A DNA stretch of 24,339 nt from NCBI GenBank assembly GCA_002377605.1, contig DFQD01000047.1, positions 41,669 through 66,007 of the forward strand, in the 5' to 3' direction. Of this stretch, positions 1-7,047 are shown piece after piece; position 1 is the first letter of the stretch, and each line of letters begins with the position of its first letter. The notes beneath the pieces are model-generated. The model made no database searches. It worked only from the letters and a program-made list of their open reading frames with translations, and had not been told where the DNA came from. This DNA is from Gammaproteobacteria bacterium UBA3498. GTDB taxonomy: Bacteria > Pseudomonadota > Gammaproteobacteria > Pseudomonadales > Pseudohongiellaceae. A program made the translations under genes and the position numbers.

Positions 1-830
1 CTGTATTCCCAACTGCCGTCTTCCCAGGTTTCGTTTCCAAAATCTCCTGGTTGTGGAATAGTGTGAAATGTCCATAGCAGTTCTCCGCTATGAATATGGA
101 AGCCACGGACATGGCCAGGAGGCATCTCCCGATAATTCGGTTGGTCAGAAATTGCCGACCCCACGACGATGACATCACCAACAATAATTGGCGATGATGT
201 TACGGAATAATTTATTGGGGCCTGTCGGCGGGCACGAGGGATGTCCTCTATCAAGTCGACGCGGCCATTATTGCCAAATCCCGAAATCGGCTCTCCAGTT
301 CGAGCATCTACTTCTACGAGATAACCATCTCCGGTGCCCCAAACAACTCGAGCATCGTCACCGTCCGACCAATAGGCCAGACCACGATTGCTGAAGCCCA
401 GCATCATTATTGGAATGCCTGAAGAGTAGCTGCGTGGATCATAAGACCATAATGTGTTGCCTGTTTGCGCATCGATGGCTGCCGCCTGAAACAGTGGAGT
501 CGAAACATAGAGAACGCCATCTACTGCCAAAGGTGCTGCTTTTAGTCCATTAATGCTGACGTCGGGCACATCATTAGGCACCTGTAGATTTGGGTATTCT
601 GCTTTTAACTGTTCCAGGTCGAAGCGCCCATCGATAGACTGCCAGCGCCACTGAACCTCCAGTTCGGAAAAGTTGGAGCGATCGATCTGATCCAATGCAG
701 AATACTTGGTGCTGCCTGCATCACTTCCAAAAAAATGCCATTCCCCTTCGGTCATTCCGGTCTGAGAATGAACTGGTAGGACAACTAATATTGATATTGC
801 TGCAAGAAATTTTTGGGCACGTATTTTCAT
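1..830 (-). CDS. Secreted PQQ-dependent dehydrogenase, glucose-dehydrogenase-like (partial, N-terminal part)
   Basis: The minus strand reads open from an ATG at 830 to the left window edge, about 276 codons without the C-terminus. The protein begins with a Sec signal peptide (charged MKIRAQK, hydrophobic core, likely cleavage near VHSQ). Beta-propeller blades follow, with repeats such as YVSTPLFQAAAIDAQTG and VVWGTGDGYLVEVDARTGEP. A stretch typical of the quinoprotein glucose dehydrogenase family lies near the cut end: RGFHIHSGELLWTFHTIPQP, followed by GDFGNETWEDGSW. The family oxidises sugars or alcohols in the periplasm with PQQ and passes electrons to quinone or cytochrome c. An in-frame ATG at 842 is an alternative start; neither has a clear ribosome binding site. 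The family assignment is firm, the substrate is not, and whether a heme domain follows cannot be seen. Confidence 0.9.
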   Translation of the reverse strand, partial: MKIRAQKFLAAISILVVLPVHSQTGMTEGEWHFFGSDAGSTKYSALDQIDRSNFSELEVQWRWQSIDGRFDLEQLKAEYPNLQVPNDVPDVSINGLKAAPLAVDGVLYVSTPLFQAAAIDAQTGNTLWSYDPRSYSSGIPIMMLGFSNRGLAYWSDGDDARVVWGTGDGYLVEVDARTGEPISGFGNNGRVDLIEDIPRARRQAPINYSVTSSPIIVGDVIVVGSAISDQPNYREMPPGHVRGFHIHSGELLWTFHTIPQPGDFGNETWEDGSWEY

Positions 831-1011
831 ATTGGCTAGCATCACGCAAATCAGAGGAAAAAGTAAGTGTTCTAACTAAATTTTTTCCAAATTGATAAAG
901 TTATAAATTCGAGATGTAAATTCCATTTATTACTTCAGTTTTTAACTTACAATTTTGTATTTTTAAATTCAAAAAATAAAACAGAAAATTGCGGATTAAA
1001 CGTTCCACAAG

Positions 1012-1020
1012 TTATCCACA
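1012..1020 (+). promoter_or_regulatory. Perfect DnaA box
   Basis: TTATCCACA matches the consensus TTATNCACA exactly and lies in AT-rich DNA. It is the only exact copy seen between 843 and 1989, and no replication gene is nearby. A DnaA-regulated site or a chance match is therefore more likely than an origin. Confidence 0.4.
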
Positions 1021-1152
1021 TGATGTTAAACAAACAATAAACAAGTTGTTAGTGTGCCACTGTTTGTGTCATTGATGAATACCATGAATTTATTTTAAAT
1101 CGATTGTTCAAATAAAAGAAATGGATTTTTTTTGATAAAAATTACTAAAATT

Positions 1153-1181
1153 AATGCACGCGTTTTTGTTTTATGTATAAT
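1153..1181 (+). promoter_or_regulatory. Promoter candidate (perfect -10) pointing right
   Basis: TATAAT at 1176-1181 is a perfect -10 hexamer in AT-rich DNA. The -35 is poor (AATGCA at 17-bp spacing, or TTAATG at 1151). Transcription would start near 1188, just before the first hairpin of the stem-loop region at 1192-1688. No long ORF follows until 1990, so the transcript would be an RNA or a very long leader. Confidence 0.35.
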
Positions 1182-1191
1182 AAAAATCATA

Positions 1192-1697
1192 GGTGTGATT
1201 GAGTCGACTTTGTCGATTCTTGATCACCGACACGGCGCAGGGAACGAACCGGGATAAACTAATCGTTTATAAGTTATTGTGGGCTTGACCCAAAGTAACC
1301 AAGACAATTAAAAGAAGGAGTCTTTGAATAAGAAGAGGAAACTCTGATTAGGAAGAGAAGAATTCGTTTAAAAGTTGCGAGTGATTAGCCTGGACAAATT
1401 CGTGAACTGGTTTGGAACGCCGTGGAAGGCGCTTATTCCAGAGCCTCGAACATCGCCAAAGAATCTGTTCGGCCAACAGCCTTTGTCGGGTCTGAGCCTA
1501 AGACTAAAAATCTGAGACGCAAGTCTCAGGGGCCCTTAAGAAAGAAGGAAGAATTCTTCGGAATGATTCTGGAAATCTTGGGGAAGGGTTTGAAGAAGAA
1601 TTAACAGGTATTTTGTGCCTCACCGCGCTGATACTGATAACTCTGCTTAAGGTCCTGTAGGGCGGGTGTCGCTTGCGGCATCCGCCCTCAAACTTTT
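1192..1697 (+). ncRNA. Candidate structured RNA (series of stem-loops), unrecognised
   Basis: The gene-free stretch contains many short inverted repeats in series. They are: 1201-1208/1212-1219 (GAGTCGAC/GTCGATTC, one G-T pair, with outer GGTG/CACC); 1254-1259/1265-1270 (ATAAAC/GTTTAT); 1280-1283/1289-1292 (TGGG/CCCA); 1413-1421/1428-1440 (TGGAA+CGCC pairing GGCG and TTCCA with a CTTA bulge); 1465-1469/1475-1479 (CTGTT/AACAG); 1512-1518/1523-1529 (CTGAGAC/GTCTCAG closed by a GCAA tetraloop); and the palindrome at 1548-1559. The long hairpin at 1659-1688 closes the series, with a short T run after it. A TATAAT -10 element lies just upstream. It does not resemble 6S RNA, tmRNA or RNase P RNA as I know them. 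Two short frames (GTG 1381-1515 and GTG 1422-1604) cross it without clear ribosome sites, so a small gene is the alternative. Confidence 0.3.
1657..1688 (+). repeat. REP-like palindrome with GTAG head (possible terminator)
   Basis: GTAG at 1657-1660 leads into a hairpin of 13 pairs. AGGGCGGGTGTC (1659-1670) pairs with GGCATCCGCCCT (1677-1688), with two G-T wobbles, and G1671-C1676 extends the stem over a CTTG loop. A tetranucleotide head plus imperfect GC-rich hairpin is the known form of REP elements mobilised by RAYT (TnpA-REP) enzymes. No second copy was seen in this window. A T run (1694-1698) follows six bases later, so it could also act as a weak rho-independent terminator. Confidence 0.5.
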
Positions 1698-1989
1698 TAA
1701 CGGCAGCATTCTTCTAATTTTTAGTTTTTTCTTCAATCCAGCTCTATTTTCTTTGTCTGATTTGCTTTTGCTATTTATTTTCCCTAGTTTTTGACTCCTA
1801 GAAGTTTCCCACAGATGTATACCAATGTTCGTTTTTCTAGCCTGGGTCGATAACACAAGTAAAATTAAAGAGTAATTCTTTCCTCTCTGTCGATCTAGAA
1901 TTACAAAAATCGCCTATTCGATGTGGCTAAGAGTGCTGTATCTTTAAGCTAACAGTTTTTTGCTGGCTTCTCTTTTTTGAGAAAAATAT
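1698..1989. other. Gene-free leader upstream of the YdjM-like gene
   Basis: About 290 bp with T-rich stretches and no convincing ORF. It presumably contains the promoter of the gene starting at 1990, but no hexamer pair stands out. Only a weak GAGA precedes the ATG. Confidence 0.5.
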
Positions 1990-3045
1990 ATGGATCCATT
2001 CTCCCAGGCAGCATTAGGTGCAGTCGTCGCTCAAGCCAGCGCACAACATAAGCTCGGCTTCAGAGTGGTAGTGGCTGGTGCTGCGGCTGGAGCAATGCCT
2101 GATATCGATGTATTTTTCGCCGAGGATTACTTCCACAATCTGCAAATACATCGTGGTATTACCCATTCGCTATTTTTTGCACCCGTAGTGGGTCCGATAT
2201 TGGGTTATTTAATCTATAAGTACGAATGCCATCGCTCCAGCGACTTAATAAACAAAGAAAGCATGAGATATTGGATGCTGGCGATGTTCCTGGCGCTGTT
2301 GTCTCATCCTTTACTCGATGTGCTAACGCCCTATGGTACGCAATTGCTATTGCCGTTCACCGATCAGCGGTTTGCCTTGTTTGCCATGCCAATAATTGAT
2401 CCGCTTTACACAGTGCCATTGTTTATCGGAATTTATTTTGCCTGGCGTTATCGACAAAACGCCGAGGTGCATCTCATTGGTATAACATTTCTGGTATTGA
2501 CCACTTCCTATTTGGTTTACGGTTGGTATTTAGGCCAGGCAGCTAAAAGAGAAGCAGAATTACAATTAGTAAACTTAGGGATTCAGGACTTTCAGTTGGA
2601 GTCCTTTCCAACTTTTCTTCAAATTCATTATCGCCGAGTTGTGGCACGCACACCTACGGCCGATTGGGTTGGTTATATTTCTATGTGGCGTCCCTGCGAA
2701 ATCGAGTGGGGCATGGCAGAGCAAACACCCCGTTCTGACTTCGAGGAAGTGAGTGATATGCGTGAGGTGAGAATCTTCGAGTGGTTTGCAATGGGCTGGT
2801 TGCATAGAACCGTGATAGAACAAAATGGAAATACAACCTATCAATATGCTGATTTGCGTTATGGATTAGTGACTAATCCAAAGGATAGTTTTTTCTCGTT
2901 AAATGTGACCGATACAAATCAGGGTTTCCAATGGGATACTCAAAACCCCATCAGCAATTCGGGCGAGATTAATCAACGGCTGAATAATTTATTTTCATCT
3001 GCCTATCCCGGTACCTGTGAAAGACCCCCACTTGTTTATTTCTAG
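1990..3045 (+). CDS. YdjM-family inner-membrane metal-dependent hydrolase (DUF457-type)
   Basis: The 351-residue protein has the layout of the YdjM/DUF457 family of predicted membrane-bound metal hydrolases. The N-terminus has a Gly/Ala-rich membrane segment and a PDID motif (37-40). A histidine motif HRGITHS (54-60) and an HPLLD motif (106-110) supply the predicted metal ligands. Further hydrophobic helices lie around 62-78, 95-112, 137-152 and 162-182. The last 170 residues are soluble, rich in Trp and acidic residues, and probably periplasmic or cytosolic-facing. Members in E. coli are LexA-regulated and of unknown substrate; no LexA box is evident upstream here. The gene stands alone and converges on the next operon. 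ATG at 1990 is used because the N-terminal MDPFSQAALGA matches the usual start of the family. Family firm, reaction unknown. Confidence 0.85.
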   Translation: MDPFSQAALGAVVAQASAQHKLGFRVVVAGAAAGAMPDIDVFFAEDYFHNLQIHRGITHSLFFAPVVGPILGYLIYKYECHRSSDLINKESMRYWMLAMFLALLSHPLLDVLTPYGTQLLLPFTDQRFALFAMPIIDPLYTVPLFIGIYFAWRYRQNAEVHLIGITFLVLTTSYLVYGWYLGQAAKREAELQLVNLGIQDFQLESFPTFLQIHYRRVVARTPTADWVGYISMWRPCEIEWGMAEQTPRSDFEEVSDMREVRIFEWFAMGWLHRTVIEQNGNTTYQYADLRYGLVTNPKDSFFSLNVTDTNQGFQWDTQNPISNSGEINQRLNNLFSSAYPGTCERPPLVYF

Positions 3046-3096
3046 CTGCTAGGCTAGTGCCCTAATGCATTAAGTAGCTGATTTAAATAACAGTTG

Positions 3097-3699
3097 CTAA
3101 ATAGGGGCAGCCCCATAGGTTGGAATATTTCGCTGAAACACACGCCAGTAATAGCGCTTCGAAACTATTTGTTCGTTCCCATTTTCGTCGACACGAGTGG
3201 AAATTGGATTGCCACCGAGTAAGCGAGCGGCTTCTTCTTGATCTTGAACTAAAGCAACCGTTGCCTCATAAATCTTCCCATCAATCTTCATTCGAATCCG
3301 CGGATCGCGCTCGACGTTAGCCCACCATGCTTTGTTATTGGGAAACTCTTCATCGAGCCTGTCGCCTTGCGCGCTTCCGCTTAGATAGAGATCAGGGCCG
3401 CGAGGTCTGGCATTAACAGAAACAGAGTGGGGGATTCCATACCACGTGCGTGTCTCAAGCATTATCGAGTTGCCACGAACCGGATGATCCACATCGTTTA
3501 TAAAATCCCAATTAATTACCGGTTCCCGCACAACTTCACCGGCAAGCCAAAGTCCCGGTCCAGCAGTACGATTGCTTTCAGCAAATGCCGGCGTTCGTGG
3601 ATCGATATAGCGTGGCTCGAAACCAGTTACGCGCAAAGTTATAAGTGTTGTAATTAATAACGCAGTAAACCCCAGTAATCCGATTCTTACATATTTCAT
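3097..3699 (-). CDS. Membrane-anchored split-barrel flavin/deazaflavin oxidoreductase-like protein
   Basis: About 200 residues. A single N-terminal hydrophobic segment (about residues 6-26) follows a basic start and should anchor or export the protein. The remainder resembles the FMN-binding split-barrel proteins related to deazaflavin (F420)-dependent nitroreductases and pyridoxamine oxidase-like proteins. The clues are GPDLYLSG, then KAWWANVERDPRIRMKIDG, then YEATVALVQDQEEAARLL, the usual 'W..N...+P.v+..i.G..Y' pattern. It is probably the last gene of a four-gene operon and lies 17-23 bp after the CRTAC1 gene. The start could be GTG at 3705 (4 nt from AGAAGG) or ATG at 3699 (10 nt); ATG is preferred. 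Whether it binds F420, FMN or heme is unknown, and the membrane anchor is not typical for the family. Confidence 0.65.
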   Translation of the reverse strand: MKYVRIGLLGFTALLITTLITLRVTGFEPRYIDPRTPAFAESNRTAGPGLWLAGEVVREPVINWDFINDVDHPVRGNSIMLETRTWYGIPHSVSVNARPRGPDLYLSGSAQGDRLDEEFPNNKAWWANVERDPRIRMKIDGKIYEATVALVQDQEEAARLLGGNPISTRVDENGNEQIVSKRYYWRVFQRNIPTYGAAPI

Positions 3700-3722
3700 A
3701 TTCACTTACCCTTCTCTGGCTT

Positions 3723-5441
3723 TTATTGCTCAGTAATGTTGTAGTGTTCCCCAGCCATTACTGAAATTTCAGTAGTGTTACCGCTTGGCCAGTCGATAAC
3801 TACCGGAGCGGATTCTTGATCCGCTAATGGTAGCAATAACGTCATACTATTTTGGCTTTGAAAACCTTGAGTGGAGCGAAGATAGTGATAGCGAGTCAAG
3901 TCTCCCTCTCCGTATCGAACTCTTGCGCCTATGGCATCGCGATTACTTTCAGTACCGGTAAGAGTTACCCATGCTGCATTGGCAGTCTCGTTTGTGTCGC
4001 GCATAAAGAGCTTGTTAGTTTCTCGCGATTCTGCATTTTGGTCAAAATCATAAGGGGGGTGTCCACCCAAGTTAAAATAAAAATCGGTAAAGCCGTCACG
4101 ATTTACATCCCCAAAGATAGCTCCGTGGCCTCGGGTCATGTTGTGACTGCTATCGGGCTCTATAAAGCGATCAGTGCAGCGTTCAAAACGGCGCGCACCT
4201 AGATTGCAGAAAAACACATCTGCTGCCACGAATGCTGGATCACCGGTACCGATCACTACATCTGGGTATCCGTCATCATAAAAGTCCCCCACACCCAGTC
4301 CCATGGTGTTTTCGTAAGGAGCAATACCTGCTTCTGATTCACCTTCAAGCCCATTCGCTCTAGCGGCAATCCGCGCTGGACTCGTCTGGCTGTACATAGG
4401 GTTTCTATCAGTCTCCGAAATCGCCAGTAAATTGTCCGTATTCAATCCCGCCTCCACGCCCACGCGGTCGAAACCGTCAACTCCGTTACCGAACAAAATG
4501 TAGTCCTGGGAATCCCAACGCCCGAGATAAATATCTTCTTTCCCATCTTGATCAAAATCGGTCGATGCTGCAGCAAATACTGCAGGCAAGCCACTGCGAC
4601 CTGCTAAAGCTTCAATAAAAATCTCTTCAGTGACATTCGTGAAGCGCTCCAAATCGTTGCGATAAAATCCATGCCAATCCATACCCGCGATATAAAGATC
4701 CTGATCTCCATCCTGATCGTAATCGATCCAGAGAGGGTTTTTTGCATCCCTTTGCCCGCTCGCACTCAAGCCCAATTGTTCTCCTACTTCAACAAAACTC
4801 CCATTTTGCTCATTGTGAAATAACAAAGGTCGCGCCTGGCGTCGCGTCGCCAACACATCGAGCCAACCATCGTTGTCATAGTCTGCCCAAGACACGCCCC
4901 ACCAACCTGAACTGGCGCCGGCTCCATCTTCATCATCCAGCCCAGCGAGCTGATTCACTTTTACGAAACCCTGATTTTGATTGATTCGATTTTCAAGCAA
5001 TACCAATGTGGACGAATTAGTATAGCCACCATTTCCAACCATCAAGTCGGGATCACCATCGTTGTCGTAGTCTGCAAACGATCCTACCCACGTACCGTGA
5101 AAATCAGCAGGATTCAAATTGAATTCACCGGGAATGAAATTTCCAGAACCGTCATTTACATAAATCATAGACATTCCGAATGGTCGACCGAACAACCGGC
5201 CATCAGTGTCAGCGACAAACAAATCATCATCACCGTCACTATCGATATCTGCAAAGGCCGCGCCGCGACCATAACCGACTACACCGCCCAGGCCTCGGCT
5301 CTCGGCAACTTGGCTGTAAAAATCTGAATGAGGGGCTGAATTTTGTGCCTGCGCTAAACAAGGAGTTGCAAACGCTGCTCCGATTATAAACAAGGGTATT
5401 GATTTGAATTTTCTGCGAGTAGAATAGGTTTGTATAGCCAT
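3723..5441 (-). CDS. Secreted CRTAC1 family FG-GAP repeat protein with ASPIC/UnbV domain
   Basis: The 572-residue protein has a signal peptide (basic RRKFK, hydrophobic core, cleavage near LAQA, residue 30-32). At least seven FG-GAP/VCBS blades carry Asp-rich Ca-binding loops: DIDSDGDDD, DYDNDGDPD, DYDNDGWLD, DYDQDGDQD, DFDQDGKED, DFYDDGYPD and DVNRDGFTD. The C-terminal part from about residue 500 (SNRDAIGARVRYG, then VVIDWPSGNTTEISV) is the ASPIC/UnbV domain. Members are extracellular or periplasmic beta-propellers of poorly defined function, often encoded beside secreted redox enzymes. ATG at 5441 has a strong GAGGTGA (5446-5452) four bases upstream. It follows the cytochrome/copper gene by 76 bp and is probably co-transcribed with it. 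Confidence 0.88.
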   Translation of the reverse strand: MAIQTYSTRRKFKSIPLFIIGAAFATPCLAQAQNSAPHSDFYSQVAESRGLGGVVGYGRGAAFADIDSDGDDDLFVADTDGRLFGRPFGMSMIYVNDGSGNFIPGEFNLNPADFHGTWVGSFADYDNDGDPDLMVGNGGYTNSSTLVLLENRINQNQGFVKVNQLAGLDDEDGAGASSGWWGVSWADYDNDGWLDVLATRRQARPLLFHNEQNGSFVEVGEQLGLSASGQRDAKNPLWIDYDQDGDQDLYIAGMDWHGFYRNDLERFTNVTEEIFIEALAGRSGLPAVFAAASTDFDQDGKEDIYLGRWDSQDYILFGNGVDGFDRVGVEAGLNTDNLLAISETDRNPMYSQTSPARIAARANGLEGESEAGIAPYENTMGLGVGDFYDDGYPDVVIGTGDPAFVAADVFFCNLGARRFERCTDRFIEPDSSHNMTRGHGAIFGDVNRDGFTDFYFNLGGHPPYDFDQNAESRETNKLFMRDTNETANAAWVTLTGTESNRDAIGARVRYGEGDLTRYHYLRSTQGFQSQNSMTLLLPLADQESAPVVIDWPSGNTTEISVMAGEHYNITEQ

Positions 5442-5517
5442 GCTGTCACCTCGGGATATTCAGGTTTAAACCATTCAGTTTCCGCGATTGAAAAACTAGC
5501 TTAATCGTTAGTTATTG

Positions 5518-6999
5518 TTAGTTCTGCGAATATCGATCTGTCCCAGTTATTCTTCCTTCTCTTTCTGCAAGTTCTCCGGTTTCTAATCGGGTACGTTCAT
5601 CAGGATGTATGGCTAATAGCGCAGTGCCATAGTTACCGTCTTTTTCTTTTCGTGCAGCGAGCTGTGCGAATCGTTGATCAAGCAGGGAATCGTATTCCTC
5701 TTCTTCCAGATAAGTGACACTGACGTGAAAATGGGACATGGCATCTACACTTCTTCCGCCGAATACTACCCATTGATCAGGATCTATGGATAAAGGGTTA
5801 TTAGCTGTATTGTCGAAATGAGTGCGCATAACAATCGCGGTACCTGCTGGTAGAATAGGGCGCGCATCATTTTCAAACACAAAACTGGTTTGCCAGTTGT
5901 GGTTGTAGTTATTAATAGAGGCAATAATGTCTCTCCGATTTGCGCCAGGCCCATAATAGTCGCGTACTCTGCCTGGCCAAACTACTTCAATAGACATGGC
6001 AATACCATGTAAATGCATGTGGCCACGATAGCTATTGAGCAGCACTGGTTCGTCCAGTATCCAGGTCCGATACATGGTCTGAGTGCCATGGGGAGGTATC
6101 AAAATGTCTCGAGCACGAGGCTGGTCTGGATCGAACTGATCCACAAGGTGATGAATTTCGACACTGGCTACAGTTTCCGGTGGCTTGTCTTCCGGATGAA
6201 ACCAGAATGCAACTTCGATGTTGTCTTCAAATTCAACACCTATTGGAAAATAGTGTGCTCCGAAATTTACAACCCCAGGACCCGTTTCAAATATGATACC
6301 TGTATCTTCTCCAAAATAATCCCAACGTTTGCCAGCGCCAGCACCCACGACGCGTCCCGAAGGACCTTCTTCTAAATTTAGGCGCACATTATTGTGATGC
6401 AAGGCGGCACGTCCTCGAATGGTATTGCGGATTTCCGCTGCCTTTAAATAGCGTGGCTTATCTAATGCAGGCCAGTCCACATCGATCGAAGGCCAGAAGT
6501 CTCCGCCTTCTGCACGTACTGCGATGGGTCCAGATTCAAAAACCATATCTGGTTCGCCAAGCTCTGGCTCTAACTCCCATTCAAGCCAATTTGGCCAATC
6601 AACACCTTGTGGCAGACTAGCGGGATCACCTTCAGGAGCGCCTCCGTCTACCCAGGCGACTAGGGTGTCAATTTGTTCCTGAGTTAAAGAGAAATTGTTT
6701 TTGTATTCCTGGATACCTATGGTCGGATCCAAGTGCCAGGGTGGCATGATACGGCGTCGCACGTTTTCTTTTATACGTGGCGCCCACACTCTTGCCTGAT
6801 CATAAGTTTCCAACGGCATCGGACCAATACCTCCAGGCTGATGACATCTCTGACATTTCTCCTGGAGAATTCTTACTACTTCGTTAGAGAAAGTTGGCAT
6901 ATCTTCCGCCGGTAAACCATGCTGCGGAAAGCTACTCAACAAAAATAAACTTAGTGATAATTTAACCCAGACATATTTGCTGTGATTAATTAGCTTCAT
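5518..6999 (-). CDS. Secreted monoheme cytochrome c fused to a copper type II monooxygenase-like domain
   Basis: The 493-residue protein starts with a signal peptide (hydrophobic core about 12-24). A cytochrome c domain follows with one heme motif CQRCH (49-53) and a likely axial Met in RRIMPPWH (Met85). From about residue 150 the protein resembles the ascorbate-dependent copper type II (PHM/DBM-like) monooxygenase fold found behind cytochrome c domains in environmental bacteria. Histidine clusters fit copper sites: HH 201-202, H249 (GAHYFP), HMHLH 327-331 and H394 (RTHFDN). YNHNWQ (365-370) matches the conserved 'FNWQ' stretch. At the position where relatives often carry EMMIG, this protein reads DAMSHFHV (419-426). 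The likely role is periplasmic oxidation with electrons passed through heme. It lies 48 bp after the upstream secreted protein, in an operon. Domain layout clear; substrate and activity unknown. Confidence 0.75.
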   Translation of the reverse strand: MKLINHSKYVWVKLSLSLFLLSSFPQHGLPAEDMPTFSNEVVRILQEKCQRCHQPGGIGPMPLETYDQARVWAPRIKENVRRRIMPPWHLDPTIGIQEYKNNFSLTQEQIDTLVAWVDGGAPEGDPASLPQGVDWPNWLEWELEPELGEPDMVFESGPIAVRAEGGDFWPSIDVDWPALDKPRYLKAAEIRNTIRGRAALHHNNVRLNLEEGPSGRVVGAGAGKRWDYFGEDTGIIFETGPGVVNFGAHYFPIGVEFEDNIEVAFWFHPEDKPPETVASVEIHHLVDQFDPDQPRARDILIPPHGTQTMYRTWILDEPVLLNSYRGHMHLHGIAMSIEVVWPGRVRDYYGPGANRRDIIASINNYNHNWQTSFVFENDARPILPAGTAIVMRTHFDNTANNPLSIDPDQWVVFGGRSVDAMSHFHVSVTYLEEEEYDSLLDQRFAQLAARKEKDGNYGTALLAIHPDERTRLETGELAEREGRITGTDRYSQN

Positions 7000-7047
7000 G
7001 TTTTTCTCCGACTAAATTTTCATCTTTCCAATAATTAATTCTCTGTC

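Larger units (their letters stand above)
843..1190. other. AT-rich gene-free segment upstream of the quinoprotein gene
   Basis: This segment is visibly more AT-rich than the rest of the window, with A/T runs around 880-980 and 1080-1150. No ORF with coding character is present. It carries the control region of the minus-strand quinoprotein gene, one DnaA box and a promoter candidate pointing right. No tandem repeat array or second DnaA box was found. Confidence 0.6.

Noticed and set aside
843..1190. Replication origin
   Set aside because: Only one DnaA box, no AT-rich 13-mer repeats, and no dnaA, dnaN, mnmG or parAB nearby.
1381..1604. Two short overlapping frames with partly protein-like composition (GTG 1381-1515 and GTG 1422-1604)
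   Set aside because: Neither has a clear ribosome binding site, they overlap in different frames, and the same bases form stem-loops. Kept as an alternative reading of the RNA candidate, not as genes.
1647..1856. Minus-strand frame over the T-rich spacer
   Set aside because: It runs through the REP-like hairpin and T tracts, has biased low-complexity composition and no recognisable family.
3044..3079. AGCTGCT/AGTAGCT inverted repeat after the YdjM-like gene
   Set aside because: The loop is over 20 bases, one pair is G-T and no T run follows, so it is not a convincing terminator.
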